Source: Magnetococcales bacterium
GTDB lineage: Bacteria; Pseudomonadota; Magnetococcia; Magnetococcales; Magnetaquicoccaceae
DNA length: 22,149 nucleotides
Assembly: GCA_015229095.1 (NCBI GenBank)
Contig: JADGCE010000030.1
Coordinates: 1 to 22,149, forward strand
Reading direction: 5' to 3'
Part shown: positions 1-7,156 of the stretch, piece after piece
Numbering within the stretch: the first letter of the stretch is position 1
Layout: each line of letters begins with the position of its first letter
Position numbers and translations under genes: made by a program
The notes under the pieces: model-generated
The model's input: the letters and a program-made list of their open reading frames with translations, nothing else
The model's database searches: none
Told to the model about the DNA's origin: nothing

Positions 1-1113
1 GACACGGTGGGAACGGGTGGCGACTCTCATACCCGTTTTCCCATCGGCATCTCTTTCCCGGCCGGTTCCGGTCTGGTGGCGTTCGCCGCTGCCACCGGCG
101 CCATGCCCCTGGTGATGCCGGAATCGGTTCTGGTTCGTTTTACCGGCACCATGCAGAAGGGGATCACCCTGCGGGATTTGGTCAACGCCATTCCCTACGT
201 GGCCATCCAGAAGGGCTTGCTGACCGTCGCCAAGGCGGGGAAGAAGAACATTTTTTCCGGAAAAATTCTGGAAATCGAAGGATTGCCCGATCTCAAGGTG
301 GAGCAGGCCTTTGAGTTGACGGATGCCTCTGCGGAGCGCTCGGCCGCCGCGTGCACCGTGCAGCTCAACAAGGAGCCGATCATCGAATTTTTGCGCTCCA
401 ACGTGGTGTTGCTGAAAAATCTGATCCATCGGGGCTACAAGGATGCCGCCTCCATTCAGAGGCGCATCGATGCCATGGAAGCGTGGTTGGCCAATCCCCA
501 GTTGTTGCAGGCCGATGCCAATGCCGAGTATGCGGCGGTCATCGAGATCAACATGGACGAAATCACGGAGCCGGTCCTGGCCTGCCCCAACGACCCGGAT
601 GATGTCAAACTGCTCTCCGAGGTGGCTGGCACGACCATCCATGAGGTGTTCATCGGCTCCTGCATGACCAATATCGGCCATTTCCGCGCGGCGTCGCGGA
701 TATTGGATGGTCAACCCCAGGTGCCGGGACGGTTGTGGGTGGTTCCTCCCACCCGCATGGATGAACGGCAACTCCTGGATGAAGGGGTCTACAGCATCTT
801 TGGCAAAGCGGGTGCCCGGACGGAGACCCCCGGCTGCTCCCTGTGCATGGGCAACCAGGCGCGGGTGGCGGATAATGCGGTGGTCTTCTCCACATCGACG
901 CGCAACTTTGACAACCGCATGGGCAAGGGCGCGCAGACCTTCCTCGGTTCCGCCGAATTGGCGGCCGTGGCCTCTGTGCTGGGTCGTCTGCCCAGTGTGG
1001 AAGAATACCTGAAGTTTATGGCCGACCGGGTGGATGCCAAAAAAGAGGAGACCTATCGTTACCTCAATTTTGACCAGATCGCCGGCTATGAAAAGGTTGG
1101 AACAGCCGCCTGA
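1..1113 (+). CDS. acnB: Aconitate hydratase B, C-terminal part (5' end outside window)
   Basis: AcnB interconverts citrate and isocitrate in the TCA cycle, and family members also act on 2-methyl-cis-aconitate. The reading frame is open from base 1, so the gene enters the window truncated. About 370 residues of a protein that is usually about 860 long are visible. The segment opens with DTVGTGGDSHTRFP, a hallmark AcnB stretch, and continues with ILEIEGLPDLKVEQAFELTD and PNDPDD. The three ligands of the [4Fe-4S] cluster are visible: the Cys in GSCMTNIGHF (codon 661-663) and both Cys in PGCSLCMG (codons 835-837 and 844-846). The C-terminus, YRYLNFDQIAGYEK, is typical. No frameshift is seen. A hairpin cluster and probable terminator follow, so acnB is likely the end of its transcript. 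The assignment is very secure. Confidence 0.97.
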   Translation, partial: DTVGTGGDSHTRFPIGISFPAGSGLVAFAAATGAMPLVMPESVLVRFTGTMQKGITLRDLVNAIPYVAIQKGLLTVAKAGKKNIFSGKILEIEGLPDLKVEQAFELTDASAERSAAACTVQLNKEPIIEFLRSNVVLLKNLIHRGYKDAASIQRRIDAMEAWLANPQLLQADANAEYAAVIEINMDEITEPVLACPNDPDDVKLLSEVAGTTIHEVFIGSCMTNIGHFRAASRILDGQPQVPGRLWVVPPTRMDERQLLDEGVYSIFGKAGARTETPGCSLCMGNQARVADNAVVFSTSTRNFDNRMGKGAQTFLGSAELAAVASVLGRLPSVEEYLKFMADRVDAKKEETYRYLNFDQIAGYEKVGTAA

Positions 1114-1121
1114 GCGCAGAT

Positions 1122-1141
1122 GGGGGCGGATCACCGCCCCC
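1122..1141. repeat. Perfect palindrome, copy 1 (8-bp stem, ATCA loop)
   Basis: GGGGGCGG at 1122-1129 pairs perfectly with CCGCCCCC at 1134-1141 around an ATCA loop. It begins nine bases after the acnB stop. The same 21-base string (1121-1141) recurs 67 bases downstream. It has no following T-run, so it is not a simple intrinsic terminator. It resembles a REP-like or mRNA 3'-end stabilising hairpin. Confidence 0.7.
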
Positions 1142-1185
1142 CAACGGTGTATCAGGTCAAAAGCTTGAGCATCGTTCAGGCCATG

Positions 1186-1211
1186 CCTGGGGGCGGATCA
1201 CCGCCCCCAGG
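1186..1211. repeat. Perfect palindrome, copy 2 (11-bp stem, ATCA loop)
   Basis: CCTGGGGGCGG at 1186-1196 pairs with CCGCCCCCAGG at 1201-1211 around the same ATCA loop as copy 1. The core 1188-1208 is identical to 1121-1141, and the outer pairs are specific to this copy. Copies that are each palindromic and share one loop suggest a dispersed element or a duplicated protein- or RNA-binding hairpin. Confidence 0.7.
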
Positions 1212-1229
1212 TTCCCCCTCACCAGCGAT

Positions 1230-1260
1230 GCGGGGATGGCACCTCCCCCCGCGTTTTTGT
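1230..1260 (+). terminator. Probable Rho-independent terminator of acnB
   Basis: GCGGGG (1230-1235) can pair with CCCCGC (1247-1252). A register of GGGGA with TCCCC (1232-1236 with 1244-1248) is also possible. The stem is followed at once by G and a five-T run (1254-1258), then GTTATTAT. A GC stem plus a T-tract is the intrinsic terminator signature. It lies between acnB and gcvPA and would end the acnB transcript. Confidence 0.55.
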
Positions 1261-1343
1261 TATTATGTGATTGTATATTCCGCATTGGCTGGACCCATTC
1301 AGGATGTTTTGACCCTTATTCCTTTTTTACCGGGACAGTGAGC

Positions 1344-2708
1344 ATGCCCTTTATTCCTCATACCGCAAGCGACGTGCAGGAGATGCTGGCCGTTCTAGGC
1401 GTGGAGAGCCTGGAAACCCTGTTTGAAGAGGTTCCGACGGAGTTGACCTGGGCGGGCCCGCTGGATCTGCCCCCACCTTTGAGCGAAATGGCTCTGGCCC
1501 GCCTCATGCGGGAACGGGCTGCCCAGGATGCCCCACTCCTCTGCTTTACCGGGGCCGGGGCTTATGAACACCATATCCCGGCAGCGGTTTGGGAGTTGGC
1601 CACCCGGGGTGAGTTTTATTCGGCCTACACCCCCTATCAGGCCGAAGCCAGTCAGGGCACCCTCCAGGTACTCTACGAATATCAGAGTATGATGGCCGCC
1701 TTGCTGGGAATGGATGTGGTCAATGCCTCCCTGTATGACGGAGCCACGGCCTTGGGGGAGGCCATCCTGATGGCGATACGCGCCAAACCCGAATGCGCCA
1801 GACGGGTGCTGCTGCCCACCACCGTTCACCCCCACTACCGCCAGGTGGTGGAGAGCATGCTGCGCGGGTTGGAGATTGAGGTGGTCTCCGTGCCCTATTG
1901 CACCGAGGGTGGCCATACGGTGCCGGAGGTTTTAAGCCAATGGGAATCCCGCTCCTTTGCCGCTCTGGTGATTCCCCAGCCCAATTTTTTTGGCATTCTG
2001 GAAGAGATCCATACGCTGACCGATTGGGCCCATGCCCGGGGGGGCTTGCTGATCGGCCTGGTCAATCCCCTCTCCCTGGGCATGCTGCAGCCCCCCGGCC
2101 AGTGGGGCCGCCAGGGTGCGGATATCGCCTGTGGAGATGGCCAGCCCCTGGGCATTCCCCTCTCGTCGGGTGGGCCCTATTTTGGCTTCATGGGATGCAA
2201 ACAGGCCTACCTGCGCCAACTGCCGGGCCGTATCGCCGGGCGCACCATCGACAAAAAAGGTGAGCCCGGCTTTGTTCTGACCATGCAGGCCCGGGAGCAG
2301 CATATTCGCCGCGCCAAGGCGACCTCCAATATTTGCACCAATCAGGGGCTGATGACCGTCGCGGCCACCCTCTATCTGGCACTCCTCGGTCCCCAGGGAT
2401 TGCGCCGCACGGCGGAAGCCTGTCATGCCCATACCGTGGCCCTGGCCGAAAGGGTGTGCGCCATCCCAGGGGTGACCCTCCTGTTCCATCGCCCCTATTT
2501 CCACGAAATTGCCTTACGTATACCCGCTTCCGTTCCCCGCCTGTTGACGCGCCTGGAGCAGCAGGGCATTGGCGGCGGCGTGGCCTTGGCACCCCTCTAT
2601 GCCGAGTTGGAGGATACCCTGTTGCTCTGTGCGACCGAAGCCCGCACGCGGGAAGATTGTGACCACTTTGCCCGGACGTTGGCCACCCTGTTGGCGGAGG
2701 AGCATTGA
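1344..2708 (+). CDS. gcvPA: Glycine dehydrogenase (decarboxylating) subunit 1, P-protein alpha
   Basis: This is the N-terminal half of the split glycine decarboxylase (P-protein) of the glycine cleavage system. With GcvPB it decarboxylates glycine and transfers the aminomethyl group to the lipoyl arm of GcvH. From ATG 1344 the product is 454 residues, the normal size for GcvPA, and begins MPFIPHTASDVQEMLAVLG, the usual family start. Codons are open upstream to 1236, but those 36 residues match nothing in the family and run into the terminator region, so 1344 is preferred. Conserved stretches include GAYEHHIPAAVWEL, FYSAYTPYQAEASQGTLQ, DGATALGEA and SSGGPYFGFM. The stop is one base from the gcvPB start, so the two subunits are very probably translated as a pair. 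gcvT and gcvH are not in the window. Confidence 0.95.
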   Translation: MPFIPHTASDVQEMLAVLGVESLETLFEEVPTELTWAGPLDLPPPLSEMALARLMRERAAQDAPLLCFTGAGAYEHHIPAAVWELATRGEFYSAYTPYQAEASQGTLQVLYEYQSMMAALLGMDVVNASLYDGATALGEAILMAIRAKPECARRVLLPTTVHPHYRQVVESMLRGLEIEVVSVPYCTEGGHTVPEVLSQWESRSFAALVIPQPNFFGILEEIHTLTDWAHARGGLLIGLVNPLSLGMLQPPGQWGRQGADIACGDGQPLGIPLSSGGPYFGFMGCKQAYLRQLPGRIAGRTIDKKGEPGFVLTMQAREQHIRRAKATSNICTNQGLMTVAATLYLALLGPQGLRRTAEACHAHTVALAERVCAIPGVTLLFHRPYFHEIALRIPASVPRLLTRLEQQGIGGGVALAPLYAELEDTLLLCATEARTREDCDHFARTLATLLAEEH

Positions 2709-2709
2709 C

Positions 2710-4209
2710 ATGGAACCGTTACTCTTTGATCTGAGCCGCGCCCATCGCCAAAACAGCCACCATGATCCTGCCAGCTGGGCAGAGGATGCTGGCGCTGTTT
2801 CCCAGGAGGGTGCTGGGACGCCCCCCTTGCAGCCTTTTCTGCGGCAGCAGGCCGTGCCCCTGCCGGAAGTTTCCGAGCTGGAGGTGGTCCGCCATTTTAC
2901 CCGTCTCTCCCAGCGCAATTTTTCGGTGGATACCCATTTTTATCCCCTGGGTTCCTGCACCATGAAGTACAATCCCCGCATATGCAACACCGTCGCCATG
3001 CAGGCCGGCTTTCTGCACAGGCACCCCCTCACATCGACCTCTCAGAGCCAAGGGGTGCTGGCTTGTCTCTACGAGTTGCAGGAGATGCTCTGCACCCTGA
3101 CAGGCATGACAGCCGTCTCCCTGACCCCCATGGCGGGCGCCCAGGGGGAGTTTGCCGGGGTGGCCATGATCCGCGCCTATCACCAGGCCAGGGGAGATCG
3201 GCAGCGCACCGAAATGTTGATTCCCGACGCCGCCCATGGCACCAACCCCGCCACGGCGGCTCTCTGTGGTTTTACGGTGCGGGAGATTGCCACCGATGCC
3301 CAGGGCGACCTGACGCTGACCGCCCTGCAGGCCGCTGTGGGCCCCCGTACCGCCGGGTTGATGCTGACCAACCCCTCAACCCTGGGGGTCTTTGAACGGC
3401 GCATTACCGAGATTGCCCGGATTGTGCATGACGCCGGGGGGCTTCTCTACTACGACGGAGCCAATCTGAATGCCATCGCCGGTCGCATCCGACCGGGGGA
3501 CATGGGCTTTGATGCCATCCATATCAATGTGCACAAGACCCTGGCCACACCCCACGGCGGTGGCGGCCCTGGGGCTGGACCGGTGGGCGTGGGAGAGCGG
3601 TTGCGCCCCTTTCTGCCCATACCCATGGTCGGTCGGGACGGCCATGGCACCTACCATTGGCTGACGACGACCGAGTTTCCCCAATCCATTGGACGCTTGT
3701 CGACCTTCCACGGCAACATCGGCGTTCTGCTCCGCGCTTACGCCTATCTGCGTCTTACCGGGGCCCAGGGGATGCGACGGGTCGCCGACTATGCCACCCT
3801 GAACGCCAATTATCTCATGGCCCGTCTGGCCCAGGCCGGTTTTCAGACCGCTTTCCCCGCCCGGCGCGCCACCCACGAGTTTATCATCACCTTGAAGGGA
3901 GAGGCACAACAGTGGGGTGTAACAGCCCTGGATTTTGCCAAGCGATTGTTGGATTATGGCTTTTACGCGCCAACCGTCTATTTTCCCATGCTGGTGCCTG
4001 AGTGTCTCCTGATCGAACCCACCGAAACCGAATCCAGGGAGACTTTGGACCGCTTTGTGGAGGCGATGGTCGCCATTCGCCAGGAGGCCATGCAGGATCC
4101 CCAGCGATTGCGGGAAGCCCCCCATGCCATTCCGGTGCCCGGCGGTGGTACAAGCCGTCTGGATGATACCCAGGCAGCACGGAAACCGGATCTGCGCATG
4201 CCGCTTTAG
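2710..4209 (+). CDS. gcvPB: Glycine dehydrogenase (decarboxylating) subunit 2, P-protein beta
   Basis: This is the C-terminal, PLP-carrying half of the split glycine decarboxylase. It forms the active enzyme with GcvPA. From ATG 2710 the product is 499 residues, within the family range. The PLP-binding lysine is Lys276 in INVHKTLATPHGGGGPG (codon 3535-3537), followed by the glycine-rich loop typical of P-proteins. FYPLGSCTMKYNP near residue 80 and GAQGEFAG are further family marks. The frame is open back to 2569 inside gcvPA, but ATG 2710 gives the recognisable N-terminus and the tight junction with gcvPA. The last 20 or so residues (after PVPGGGTSRLDD) look like a variable tail. The subunit pair is characteristic of many bacteria outside the enterics, which use one fused GcvP. 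Confidence 0.95.
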   Translation: MEPLLFDLSRAHRQNSHHDPASWAEDAGAVSQEGAGTPPLQPFLRQQAVPLPEVSELEVVRHFTRLSQRNFSVDTHFYPLGSCTMKYNPRICNTVAMQAGFLHRHPLTSTSQSQGVLACLYELQEMLCTLTGMTAVSLTPMAGAQGEFAGVAMIRAYHQARGDRQRTEMLIPDAAHGTNPATAALCGFTVREIATDAQGDLTLTALQAAVGPRTAGLMLTNPSTLGVFERRITEIARIVHDAGGLLYYDGANLNAIAGRIRPGDMGFDAIHINVHKTLATPHGGGGPGAGPVGVGERLRPFLPIPMVGRDGHGTYHWLTTTEFPQSIGRLSTFHGNIGVLLRAYAYLRLTGAQGMRRVADYATLNANYLMARLAQAGFQTAFPARRATHEFIITLKGEAQQWGVTALDFAKRLLDYGFYAPTVYFPMLVPECLLIEPTETESRETLDRFVEAMVAIRQEAMQDPQRLREAPHAIPVPGGGTSRLDDTQAARKPDLRMPL

Positions 4210-4264
4210 CGGCGCAGAGGCCGTGCTCCATTGCTTTAATTTTCTGTCCTGATGAGGGATCATA

Positions 4265-5563
4265 ATGAACGCTATCAAACAGATCCATGCCCGTGAAATC
4301 CTGGATTCCAGGGGCAACCCGACCGTGGAAGTGGAGGTTTTTACAGAATCCGGCGCTTTTGGCCGTGCAGCCGTCCCTTCGGGAGCCTCCACCGGCAGCC
4401 GCGAAGCCTTGGAATTGCGGGACAAAGATCCCTCCCGTTATCTGGGCAAAGGGGTAAAAAAAGCGGTCCTGGCCGTCAATGGTGAAATTGCCAGAGCCCT
4501 GCTTGGCCAGGACTGTTATGCACAGCGGGCCATTGATGCGACACTGCTGGCCCTGGACGGTACGGAGGGAAAAAGCCGTTTGGGTGCCAATGCCCTGCTG
4601 GGGGTCTCCATGGCCGTCGCCAAGGCTGCGGCAGAGAGTTGCGGACAGCCCCTGTACCGGTATCTGGGCGGCACCTATGCCCACTTGCTGCCGGTTCCCA
4701 TGATGAATATTATCAACGGCGGCGCCCATGCCGATAATAACGTGGATATCCAGGAATTCATGATCATGCCGGTGACCGCCCCCTCCGTGGCAGAGGCCAT
4801 TCGCATGGGGGCGGAGTGTTTTCACCATCTGAAAAAGGTGCTGCGGGATCGCGGATTGAACACGGCGGTGGGGGATGAGGGAGGCTTTGCACCCAACCTG
4901 GCCTCCAACGAAGAGGCCATTCAGGTAATCCTGCAGGCTGTGGAGCAGGCTGGTTATCGACCCGGGGAGGATATTTTACTGGCCCTGGATTGCGCCTCCT
5001 CCGAATTTTATCGGGAAGAGGTGGGGCAGTATTATCTGGCAGGGGAAGATCGCAATCTGCATGTGGAGGAGCTGGTCTCCTACTATGAGGCGTTGTGCGA
5101 CCGCTATCCCATCATTTCCATCGAGGATGGCTGTGCCGAAAGTGACTGGCGGGGTTGGAAAATGCTCACCGAACGCCTGGGCAAGCGGGTGCAACTGGTG
5201 GGCGATGATCTGTTTGTCACCAATCCCGCCCTGTTGAGCCGAGGCATCGCCGAGGGAATTGCCAATTCGATTCTGGTCAAGGTCAATCAGATCGGCACCC
5301 TGACAGAGACCTTCGCGGCGGTGGAGATGGCCAAACAGGCGGGCTATACGACGGTGATCTCCCACCGTTCCGGCGAAACCGAGGATACCACCATTGCCGA
5401 TATTGCCGTGGCCACCAATGCCGGCCAGATCAAGACCGGCTCATTGAACCGCTCCGACCGGTTGGCAAAATACAATCAACTGCTGCGTATCGAGGAGCAG
5501 TTGGGGGGAGCTGCCTGTTTCAATGGCAAAAAAGTGTTCTATAATCTCCGACCATCCACGTAA
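4265..5563 (+). CDS. eno: Enolase (phosphopyruvate hydratase)
   Basis: Enolase converts 2-phosphoglycerate to phosphoenolpyruvate in glycolysis and gluconeogenesis, and is also an RNA degradosome partner in some proteobacteria. The protein is 432 residues, the standard bacterial length, beginning MNAIKQIHAREILDSRGNPT. Predicted Mg2+ ligands are Asp242 (LALDCASS), Glu287 (SIEDG) and Asp314 (VGDDLFVTN). Catalytic residues are Glu205 (GDEGGFAPN) and Lys339 (LVKVNQIGT), with His367 and Lys390 (QIKTGS) lining the substrate site. The enolase signature ISHRSGETEDTTIADIAVA is intact. A GAGGGA Shine-Dalgarno sequence lies about ten bases before ATG 4265. The gene follows gcvPB by 55 bases. A weak 5-bp hairpin (5562-5575) overlaps the stop codon but has no T-run. 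Confidence 0.98.
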   Translation: MNAIKQIHAREILDSRGNPTVEVEVFTESGAFGRAAVPSGASTGSREALELRDKDPSRYLGKGVKKAVLAVNGEIARALLGQDCYAQRAIDATLLALDGTEGKSRLGANALLGVSMAVAKAAAESCGQPLYRYLGGTYAHLLPVPMMNIINGGAHADNNVDIQEFMIMPVTAPSVAEAIRMGAECFHHLKKVLRDRGLNTAVGDEGGFAPNLASNEEAIQVILQAVEQAGYRPGEDILLALDCASSEFYREEVGQYYLAGEDRNLHVEELVSYYEALCDRYPIISIEDGCAESDWRGWKMLTERLGKRVQLVGDDLFVTNPALLSRGIAEGIANSILVKVNQIGTLTETFAAVEMAKQAGYTTVISHRSGETEDTTIADIAVATNAGQIKTGSLNRSDRLAKYNQLLRIEEQLGGAACFNGKKVFYNLRPST

Positions 5564-5609
5564 CCCGATGGGGTTGCCGGGTCGGATTGTCTTTAACGGG
5601 AGAAGATTC

Positions 5610-6083
5610 ATGTCGATCGCTACCCTGGAAGGGTCGGTAGATGGCGTAAAAATCGGGGTTGTCGCCAAACAGTTGGGCATTTCGATTCGCACGATCCATA
5701 TGTATGAGCGGGCCGGCCTGATGATCTCCCAAAAAAATCCAGCCGGTACCCGCTATTTTACCGAACGGGATGTGGAATGGCTCACGGAGATACGGCGGTT
5801 GATCAAATCCGGAATCGGCATCGCCGGCATTCGTCATCTGCTGTCCCTGGTGCCCTGTTGGGAGATCAAGTCCTGCGCCTTCCGTGGCAAGGCGGCCTGT
5901 CCGGTCATCGAGGATCATGGTCTGCCCTGCTGGGCCAACAAGGGCAATCGCTGCAACGCCACGGTGCAGGAGTGTCGCCTGTGCGAGGTCCACGAGATCC
6001 GTTTCAGTGTGGGTCAGTTGAAACGACGCCTCTCTATCCGTCTCAAGGATGAGGCGCGGGTGGAGAGCCCCCCCCCCGTGTGA
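5610..6083 (+). CDS. MerR-family transcriptional regulator with cysteine-rich C-terminal domain
   Basis: From ATG 5610, preceded by a good GGGAGAAG ribosome binding site, the product is 157 residues. Residues 13-80 form a MerR winged helix-turn-helix: KIGVVAKQLGISIRTIHMYE, then RAGLMISQKN, GTRYFTERDVEWL and a helix ending in IRHLL. The usual long MerR dimerisation helix is replaced by a compact cysteine-rich segment with Cys83, 89, 97, 107, 115, 122 and 125, including two PCW motifs, PCWEIKSC and PCWAN. This resembles the two-CW type domain found in some regulators and suggests bound metal or an Fe-S cluster, which is inference. The tail after residue 130 is basic and then acidic. The frame is open back to 5523 inside eno, but those codons look like read-through. 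The target promoter is unknown. The gene may regulate the downstream sppA-like gene or act elsewhere. Confidence 0.85.
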   Translation: MSIATLEGSVDGVKIGVVAKQLGISIRTIHMYERAGLMISQKNPAGTRYFTERDVEWLTEIRRLIKSGIGIAGIRHLLSLVPCWEIKSCAFRGKAACPVIEDHGLPCWANKGNRCNATVQECRLCEVHEIRFSVGQLKRRLSIRLKDEARVESPPPV

Positions 6084-6151
6084 GATTCGTGCCTTGCATG
6101 GGATTTGGGCTTTGTGTGCGCGCTGATTTTGGATGAGGAAATCAAACAGGA

Positions 6152-7141
6152 ATGATGAACAAGCAGGAGCCTGGACTGATCGATGCAGTCACCGAAATGT
6201 CAGCGGATCGGGTAGGTATCGAATGGCTGGAACGGGTTGAAGCCAGTCGCAGCGAGGAGCGGGCCGCCCTGGAGTCCATTCTGGTCGAACATTTGAAAGA
6301 ACAAAAGCGGCTGCGATGGGGCAAAAATGCCTTCCGGCTGTTTATTGCCCTCTATCTGCTGGCGGTGCTGTGGGTGGGAACGGTGGATCTGTGGCGGAAT
6401 GTGGATTTGCAAAGCGTCCACCACAGAAAACATACGGCTGTGGTGGAGATCCGTGGTCCCATCCAGGCAAACACCAACAACAGTGCCGATAATATTATAA
6501 AAGGGCTCAACAAAGCCTTTGAAGATGTGAACACGGCGGGCGTGGTATTGCGCATCAACAGCCCTGGAGGCAGCCCGGTCCAATCCGGCCAGGTGTATGA
6601 TGAGATGATGCGCCTGCGGCAAAAGTTTCCCAAAATGCCCTTCTATGCGGCTTTGGAGGATTTGTGCGCCTCCGGGGGCTACTATATCGCCGCCGCAGCC
6701 CCCTTCATCTATGCCGACAAGGCCACTCTGGTGGGCTCCATCGGGGTCATTCTGCAAGGATTCGGCTTTCAGGAGACCCTGAACAAATTGGGGGTGGAGA
6801 GCCGCCAGTTGACGGCTGGCAAAAACAAGGCCTTCCTCAGCCCTTTTGGTCCCCTGGATGAGGCGGCCAAGGGACATGCCCAGACGTTGCTGGATACCAT
6901 TCACAAACAGTTTGTCGAAGCGGTGCGCAAGGGACGGGGAGAGCGGCTCAGGACATGGAAAGCGGAGCTGTTTGCCGGGTTGATCTGGACGGGGGAAGAG
7001 GCGGTGGAGCTGGGATTGGTGGATGGATTGGGCTCGGTGGCCTGGTTGGCCCGTGAGCAGATCAAAGAGACGCGCATGGTCGATTTTACCCAAAAAAATG
7101 ACTGGCTGAGCCGGGTATCCAAGGAGATGGGCATCCCATAG
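6152..7141 (+). CDS. sppA: Membrane-anchored S49 family serine peptidase (SppA-like)
   Basis: This is a signal-peptide-peptidase-type protease that cleaves within membrane-associated peptides using a Ser/Lys dyad. It has 329 residues, the single-domain size of Bacillus-type SppA rather than the double-length E. coli form. Residues 1-59 are hydrophilic and cytoplasmic by inference. About 60-79 (FRLFIALYLLAVLWVGTVDL) is a transmembrane helix. The peptidase domain starts near residue 95 (TAVVEIRGPI). Key motifs are LRINSPGGSPV, then Ser174 in CASGGYYIAAAAP as nucleophile, and Lys226 in GKNKAF as general base, 52 residues further on as in the Bacillus enzyme. ATG 6155 is an equally possible start, since an AGGA lies just upstream. 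The next gene starts 15 bases after the stop, so co-transcription with the glycosyltransferase is likely. Confidence 0.9.
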   Translation: MMNKQEPGLIDAVTEMSADRVGIEWLERVEASRSEERAALESILVEHLKEQKRLRWGKNAFRLFIALYLLAVLWVGTVDLWRNVDLQSVHHRKHTAVVEIRGPIQANTNNSADNIIKGLNKAFEDVNTAGVVLRINSPGGSPVQSGQVYDEMMRLRQKFPKMPFYAALEDLCASGGYYIAAAAPFIYADKATLVGSIGVILQGFGFQETLNKLGVESRQLTAGKNKAFLSPFGPLDEAAKGHAQTLLDTIHKQFVEAVRKGRGERLRTWKAELFAGLIWTGEEAVELGLVDGLGSVAWLAREQIKETRMVDFTQKNDWLSRVSKEMGIP

Positions 7142-7156
7142 CAGGAAATTCTAATC

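Noticed and set aside
1251..1279. TATATT at 1274-1279 as a gcvPA promoter
   Set aside because: The -10 is fair, but no -35 exists at the right distance, since the position falls on the terminator T-run. The candidate was not strong enough to list.
3376..4828. Long minus-strand frames opposite gcvPB and eno
   Set aside because: They overlap conserved, motif-complete genes on the plus strand and show no recognisable protein family or ribosome binding site.
5562..5575. AACCC-GATG-GGGTT hairpin at the eno stop as a terminator
   Set aside because: The stem has only five pairs and no T-run follows.
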